64,000 nucleotides of DNA from assembly GCA_030656615.1 (NCBI GenBank), contig JAUSOY010000022.1, positions 1 to 64,000 on the forward strand, given 5' to 3'. This document shows, one piece after another, positions 61,553 through 64,000 of this stretch. Under the pieces are notes generated by a model. That model saw only the letters and a list, made by a program, of their open reading frames with translations, ran no database searches and had not been told where the DNA came from. Made by a program: the position numbers and the translations under genes. Origin of the DNA: Bacteroidales bacterium (lineage in GTDB: Bacteria > Bacteroidota > Bacteroidia > Bacteroidales > TTA-H9). Positions within the stretch are counted from its first letter, which is position 1; the number at the start of each line of letters is the position of its first letter.

Positions 61553-62167
61553 ATGCGGATAAAATACACTTTATTAACCATTTTTATATGTTTTAATTTT
61601 GCCATAATTCGTGGGCAGAATGTGAAAGGTGGATTTTTGGCAGGGCTTAATGCCACCCAAGTTGCCGGGGATGTTGCATCGGGATATAATAAAGCAGGAA
61701 TTGTCTTTGGAATATTTGCAAATACAGATGTATCGGAGAATGCTGAATTTCAGATGGAAATGATGTATATTCAAAAAGGAAGCCGTATGAATCCTTCTGA
61801 GGAAAATGCTTACGATTCTTATTTATTACGCGTGAATTATATCGATCTTCCTTTTCTATATCGATACCATTTTAGCGATCAAATACTTTTTGAAGTGGGA
61901 CTGGCTTACGGTTACCTGATACATCATTACGAAGAGGCTGATCTGAGTACCAGTGTGAGCGCCACGAGCTTTAATAATCATGCGCTGAATGTGTTGGCGG
62001 GCCTGGAGTACAGATTTAGTGATGATTTTTCTTTTAATTTCCGTTCAAGTAATTCTATAATTCCCGTAAGAGGACACAGTAGCGGGGTTAAGCGGCTGTT
62101 TAACAGCGGGCAGTATAATGATGTTTTAAGTTTCACCTTGCGTTATCAGTTTAGTAATGATAAATAA
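61553..62167 (+). CDS. PorT-like outer-membrane beta-barrel protein
   Basis: The 204-residue protein has a signal peptide (about 1-20, FAIIRGQ) and an eight-stranded-type barrel of the OMP_b-brl family: GGFLAGLNATQVAG, FQMEMMYIQKGSRM, NYIDLPFLYRY, LNVLAGLEYRFSDDFSFNFR and a terminal FTLRYQF. Such proteins are often annotated as PorT family. T9SS PorT itself is a little longer, so this may be a relative. It overlaps ubiX by 11 bases, so translation is coupled. Confidence 0.75.
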   Translation: MRIKYTLLTIFICFNFAIIRGQNVKGGFLAGLNATQVAGDVASGYNKAGIVFGIFANTDVSENAEFQMEMMYIQKGSRMNPSEENAYDSYLLRVNYIDLPFLYRYHFSDQILFEVGLAYGYLIHHYEEADLSTSVSATSFNNHALNVLAGLEYRFSDDFSFNFRSSNSIIPVRGHSSGVKRLFNSGQYNDVLSFTLRYQFSNDK

Positions 62168-62726
62168 TACAAGCTCGGGTTTGGTTTTTGGCATCACTGG
62201 TGCCAGTGGTTCGCCTATAGCTGCAATGCTTTTACAAAGGCTGAGAGAATTGGAGTATTCCTCCAAAACCGCATTGATATTTACTGAAAACGGCAAAAGG
62301 GTTTGGGAATATGAAAATGAAGGCATAGAAGATATTTTGAAGGATTTTGCAACCTTTCAAAATGATAATATGTTTGTGCCATTCGCCTCAGGCCATTCTG
62401 ACTATAATGCTATGATAATTTGCCCGTGTTCGATGGGGACCCTGGGTCGTATCGCATCCGGAGTTAGTCACGATTTAATTGGAAGAACAGCTGATGTAAT
62501 GTTGAAAGAAAGGCGGCCTTTGGTTATCGTCATTCGGGAAGCGCCTTATAATATGATTCATCTGAAAAATATGCAGAAACTCCATAGGGCAGGAGCAATA
62601 ATATTGCCGGCAAGTCCAGGGTTTTACCACAAGCCGAAAAACATACCAGATTTATTCCGCCCATTAGTAGACCGTATATTACATCATGCTGGGATCGAAA
62701 ACTTAAGCGGCGCTTGGACAGATTAA
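62157..62726 (+). CDS. ubiX: Flavin prenyltransferase
   Basis: The 189-residue protein shows GITGASGSPIAAMLLQRL at the N-terminus, CPCSMGTLGRIASGVSHDLIGRTADVMLKERRPLVIV, and IILPASPGFYHKPKNIPDL. These are standard for UbiX/Pad1, which prenylates FMN to make the cofactor for UbiD-type decarboxylases. No ubiD is in the window. Its start lies inside the barrel gene and its stop shares TTAA with the convergent thioredoxin gene. Confidence 0.93.
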   Translation: MINNTSSGLVFGITGASGSPIAAMLLQRLRELEYSSKTALIFTENGKRVWEYENEGIEDILKDFATFQNDNMFVPFASGHSDYNAMIICPCSMGTLGRIASGVSHDLIGRTADVMLKERRPLVIVIREAPYNMIHLKNMQKLHRAGAIILPASPGFYHKPKNIPDLFRPLVDRILHHAGIENLSGAWTD

Positions 62727-63076
62727 TTGAAAAGCAGAGAATAAGGACGCTGTAAGTCCTCTTTTATTTGCATCACAGAGGCATTTTTCCCATAGCGCAT
62801 ATATTCTTTTCCTTCAAAAAATACAACAATTGTGGGGGCTGAAAATATCATCATGGAGGCCGTATATTCAGGATTCTGAGCAGCATTTATGAATATAAGA
62901 TTCATTAGCGGGAATTCCTTCTTCAGTAAAAATTCGATTTTTGGACGTAATGCCATACATGGCGGACAGTCATCGTTATAGAAATAGAGCACTTTGTTTT
63001 CCTTCAAGGGATCATTTATTGAATGGTGAAGTAATAATTTTTTTTCACAAAAATACGATCGATTTTCCTTAAGCAT
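62723..63076 (-). CDS. Thioredoxin-like protein
   Basis: The 117-residue protein has the thioredoxin fold: VLYFYNDDCPPCMALRPKIEFLLKK with redox Cys37 and Cys40 (CPPC), the cis-Pro region FSAPTIVVFFEGKEY (about 77) and a C-terminal helix. CPPC replaces the standard CGPC. No signal peptide is visible, so it is probably cytoplasmic. It is divergent from the second ammonia-lyase-like gene (60 bases) and convergent with ubiX. Confidence 0.85.
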   Translation of the reverse strand: MLKENRSYFCEKKLLLHHSINDPLKENKVLYFYNDDCPPCMALRPKIEFLLKKEFPLMNLIFINAAQNPEYTASMMIFSAPTIVVFFEGKEYMRYGKNASVMQIKEDLQRPYSLLFN

Positions 63077-63136
63077 TTTTTTTAATTATTGAATTTTTCG
63101 TTCCTTTGAAGTAACCAATCAATCAAATTAACCGAA

Positions 63137-64000
63137 ATGACGCTTATTATTTCCGGTCATGGACTAACTATCGAAAATATAGTAGAAGTAGCCCGACACA
63201 ATAGAAAAATCGCTTTACATCCGGATGCTACAAAACGCATCAAGGCCTGCCGGATCATGATAGAACAAAAACTTGAAGCCGGTGAAATTATGTATGGTAT
63301 TAATACCGGAATTGGTGAGTTTTCTGAAGTTGTACTTACCGATGAACAAGTGAGCGAATTTCAGAAGTATCTCATTTATAATCATGCCGCAGGCATAGGA
63401 GATGCCATGCCCGAAGAATGGGTAAGAGGTGCGATGTTGGGAAGGGTGAATGTACATGCCCATGGCAATTCAGGGTGCCGCCTGGAAATAACCCAGACGC
63501 TGGTCGAAATGCTTAATAAAGGTGTTACACCTTATGTCTGTAAACAGGGTTCGGTAGGAGCCTGTGGCGATTTGGCGCCTATGTCACAAATAGCCTTACT
63601 TATGATGGGTGAGGGGAAGGCATATTATCAAGGAGAATTTTTGGAAGGCCATGAAGCATTAAAGCGTGCCGGAATAGAAGTGCCTGGCCTGAAAGCACGT
63701 GATGGTTTGGCTACGATTAACGGGAGCAATGTTCTCACCGCCATGAGTGCCATCTTTCTGTATGACGCCAATAATTGGATGAAGCAGGCTGAAATTGCAG
63801 CTTCAATGTCTTTGGAAGCCCTTAAGGCTAATATGAAACCCTACGATGCCCGTATTCATGCCGTACGTGGATTTTCTGGCTCAATGCGATCTGCAGCGGC
63901 TATTCGTAAAGTTGTAGCTCAGGGCGATCTTGTAGAAGGCCGCATAAAATGTAAAGTTCAGGATGCTTATTCTATGCGTTCCACTCCTCAGGTTATTGGT
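63137..64000 (+). CDS. MIO-family ammonia-lyase homologue with Ala-Cys-Gly triad (3' end cut off)
   Basis: An ATG at 63137 opens 288 codons to the window edge; the full protein should be about 500 residues. YGINTGIGEF (Tyr53), YNHAAGIG (Asn82-His83) and GSVGACGDLAPMSQ align with histidine ammonia-lyase. The cofactor-forming triad reads Ala142-Cys143-Gly144 where Ser is usual. The Asn-His in place of Ser-His and the distinct downstream motifs mark it as a different subfamily from the hutH at 7021. Substrate unknown: histidine, another aromatic amino acid, or mutase-type reactions are possible. Confidence 0.88.
   Translation, partial: MTLIISGHGLTIENIVEVARHNRKIALHPDATKRIKACRIMIEQKLEAGEIMYGINTGIGEFSEVVLTDEQVSEFQKYLIYNHAAGIGDAMPEEWVRGAMLGRVNVHAHGNSGCRLEITQTLVEMLNKGVTPYVCKQGSVGACGDLAPMSQIALLMMGEGKAYYQGEFLEGHEALKRAGIEVPGLKARDGLATINGSNVLTAMSAIFLYDANNWMKQAEIAASMSLEALKANMKPYDARIHAVRGFSGSMRSAAAIRKVVAQGDLVEGRIKCKVQDAYSMRSTPQVIG

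Overview
The window is from a member of the Bacteroidota. Four things support this: several promoters fit the phylum's pattern (TTTG or TTG, about 20 bases, then TAnnTTTG); secreted proteins end in type IX secretion (T9SS) C-terminal sorting domains; there is a SusC/RagA-style TonB-dependent receptor; and there are GldH-like, PorT-like and DUF5723-like envelope proteins. The gene set (photolyase, gingipain-like protease, exopolysaccharide export, two hybrid sensor kinases) suits a free-living, protein-degrading organism. I cannot name the genus from sequence alone. I saw no CRISPR array, prophage, rRNA or replication origin. One tRNA (tRNA-Cys) is present, and a probable transposase fragment is cut by the left edge.

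Layout. 1-1200: transposase fragment, an orphan secreted protein, and a repeat-rich spacer with a 30-base inverted repeat. 1233-9638: housekeeping genes lpxH, a PPK2 polyphosphate kinase, an M20 dipeptidase, purK-purE, hutH and a LuxE-like acyl-activating enzyme. 9967-13113: a TPR protein, then an ECF sigma / zinc-finger anti-sigma / CpxP-like operon headed by a small calcium-loop protein. 13225-19420: two large adjacent T9SS cargo proteins, one with an Omp28/thioredoxin-like head and one with a gingipain (C25) head, sharing the same PKD and Ig-like tail modules. 19583-28517: photolyase, TonB receptor, recJ, and a PagL-like lipid A deacylase next to a membrane class III nucleotide cyclase. 28608-38531: tRNA-Cys, glnS, a glycosyltransferase/flippase pair, ruvC, a degenerate arginase-fold protein, topA and miaB.

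38540-46965: ppa, then wza-wzc-cysD-cysN-mreD, a polysaccharide export and tyrosine kinase pair followed by ATP sulfurylase and a shape-determination protein, with a GldH-like lipoprotein and a phosphatase-fold protein converging on it. The Wzc-like kinase ends in an uninterrupted Gly-Tyr repeat encoded by a hexanucleotide microsatellite, the most striking local sequence feature. 47042-52236: a LysE exporter and two adjacent hybrid histidine kinases. 52439-58229: rnr, an outer-membrane protein, an MltF-like lytic transglycosylase and a flavodoxin with an atypical phosphate loop. 58257-64000: fructosamine kinase, a second ECF sigma/anti-sigma pair, a small T9SS cargo protein, a PorT-like barrel with ubiX, a thioredoxin, and a second ammonia-lyase homologue cut by the right edge, whose cofactor triad reads Ala-Cys-Gly instead of Ala-Ser-Gly.

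Common themes are envelope construction and sensing (LpxH, PagL-like, Wza/Wzc, MreD, MltF, GldH, two ECF systems, two hybrid kinases) and T9SS protein secretion, embedded in ordinary core genes. Functions are assigned from motifs recognised by eye; no database search was run.
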